Source: Spirochaetaceae bacterium
GTDB lineage: Bacteria; Spirochaetota; Spirochaetia; Treponematales; Treponemataceae
Direction: 5' to 3'
Length of the DNA stretch: 64,000 nucleotides
Assembly (NCBI GenBank): GCA_017622135.1
Contig: JAGARR010000004.1
Span: 1 to 64,000, forward strand
Shown here in pieces: positions 63,400-64,000 of this stretch. Each line of letters begins with the position of its first letter. Positions within the stretch are counted from its first letter, which is position 1. The notes beneath the pieces are model-generated. The model was not told the DNA's origin, did no database searches, and was given only the letters and a program-made list of their open reading frames with translations. Both the position numbers and the translations under genes were made by a program.

Positions 63400-63515
63400 A
63401 TTTAGCTCCGTCCACTTTGCCTGAGATATCGGCTCGAATAGCCTTAACCCTTCGGCGCCCCGTCCAGAAGCCTCATACGCTCCGATTCCGGGAACTCTCC
63501 AGAGAATCGCCGCCA
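63400..63515 (-). promoter_or_regulatory. Glycine riboswitch aptamer
   Basis: On the minus strand the conserved blocks appear in order: CTCTGGAGAG (63495-63504), GCCGAAGGG (63448-63456), CTCAGGCAAA (63416-63425) and GGACGGAG (63406-63413). One aptamer is clear; a second full aptamer is not, so this looks like a single-aptamer type with a short downstream partner stem. It controls the AGCS symporter. Confidence 0.88.
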
Positions 63516-63543
63516 CAAAACACGTTGCCACGACGACGGAAAC

Positions 63544-63572
63544 ATCCTAGCATGAATAAAAAAAAAACGCAA
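63544..63572 (-). promoter_or_regulatory. Promoter of the riboswitch-symporter transcript
   Basis: TTGCGT (63567-63572), 17 bases, TAGGAT (63544-63549), placing the start of transcription just before the aptamer. Confidence 0.65.
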
Positions 63573-63804
63573 GGGAATGAAAAAAGTTATATATTACACT
63601 ACAGTATACAATTACACGAATTTCTCTAAAAATGTAAAACGCTTTACTTTTTTCAGCTATAGATATATAATTGAATAAGAGATTGAAGTTCGCTCAAAGA
63701 TTCATGGGTGGACTCTAACGTGTTCTATGGAAACCAACGTACATTGTACCATTCCAGATGAGCCAGGTCGCTGCTTTTCCATACTACAGATCATCACTAC
63801 TTGT
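63573..63804. other. AT-rich gap before the chemoreceptor gene
   Basis: No gene or fold seen. Probably contains the chemoreceptor promoter, but no -35/-10 pair stands out. Confidence 0.4.
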
Positions 63805-63816
63805 CAGGAGGTTTTT

Positions 63817-64000
63817 ATGAAACTATCTGTACGTACATCCCTGCTCATCAGATTCGGGATTTTGGTACTCCTCACCATCATTGCCACCTACATCGGCTTT
63901 TTGGGATTGCGACGGCTGAACAATGCCAACGACCATCTGTCCCTCATTACCGTGCCGGCAGTGCGGGTATCCGCCAACATCAACCTGAACCTGTCTGACT
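63817..64000 (+). CDS. Methyl-accepting chemotaxis protein, N-terminal part (cut by window edge)
   Basis: CAGGAGG lies five bases before the ATG. The 61 visible residues start MKLSVRTSLLIRFGILVLLT, a cytoplasmic basic tip and first membrane helix, then NANDHLSLITVPAVRVSANI, typical of the periplasmic four-helix-bundle sensor of chemoreceptors. The signalling domain lies outside the window, so the assignment rests on the N-terminus only. Confidence 0.7.
   Translation, partial: MKLSVRTSLLIRFGILVLLTIIATYIGFLGLRRLNNANDHLSLITVPAVRVSANINLNLSD

Overview
The window looks like a chromosome segment from a host-associated treponeme (phylum Spirochaetota). Evidence: the core order rpsB-tsf-frr-uppS-cdsA-dxr-rseP and the order rpsF-ssb-rpsR-rplI-dnaB, both as I recall them from Treponema; a eukaryote-type hexokinase; a BAPKO_0422/DUF3996-like small outer-membrane barrel; many lipoproteins with spirochaetal-type signal peptides; and several Rpn-family (PD-(D/E)XK) genes and remnants. 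GC content is moderate to high and uneven. The species cannot be named from the sequence alone.

Layout. 1-578: remnants of two Rpn genes. 575-2652: hemW and a signal peptidase I homologue, both minus. 2761-10637: a plus-strand surface cluster of two fibronectin-III lipoproteins, a small lipoprotein and an outer-membrane-type protein with a lysine-rich tail. 10638-12040: a full-length Rpn nuclease gene with a stray copy of the rnc 3' end on its far side. 12041-13929: rnc, acpP, rpmF, coaD. 13983-16182: lipoprotein, HEAT-repeat protein, tRNA-Arg, maf. 16219-24660: translation, lipid and isoprenoid cluster ending in rseP and a beta-propeller protein. 24662-27836: dnaB, rplI, a structured RNA candidate, rpsR, ssb, rpsF. 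28039-31558: EFR1-type flavodoxin/ferredoxin, Spx/ArsC-like protein, small barrel, acyl-CoA carboxylase beta subunit. 31729-31801: tRNA-Lys.

31878-40101 is the most striking part. A self-contained TonB-dependent siderophore or haem uptake locus (receptor; a Fur-like protein cut down to its DNA-binding half; two FecCD permeases; ATPase; binding lipoprotein; ExbB; ExbD; TonB) lies between two copies of the promoter and signal-peptide start of an M23 peptidase gene. They share 74 identical bases. One copy begins the intact gene at 40028; the other, next to tRNA-Lys, is a dead stub. This is what an inserted island with duplicated target sequence would leave. Tandem TTAG-N6-CTAA palindromes sit in the divergent promoter region.

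40028-50289: M23 peptidase, ligA, trmB, three unassigned envelope or spirochaetal proteins (one with a CAGA repeat), dinB, tRNA-Gln, tRNA-Glu, a degenerate AT-rich gap, yaaA. 50362-57740: an RNB exoribonuclease, then a second metal or tetrapyrrole locus: an outer-membrane protein divergent from a NirJ2/AhbD-like radical SAM protein and a binding protein-permease-ATPase trio. 57813-61386: hexokinase and a PcrA/UvrD helicase. 61510-61785: an Rpn gene reduced to its C-terminal tail. 61799-63572: an alanine/glycine:cation symporter behind a glycine riboswitch with a terminator. 63817-64000: the start of a chemoreceptor.

Systems view: the two uptake loci, the radical SAM protein and hemW suggest a strong interest in iron or haem. 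Reading was by eye; no database search was run.
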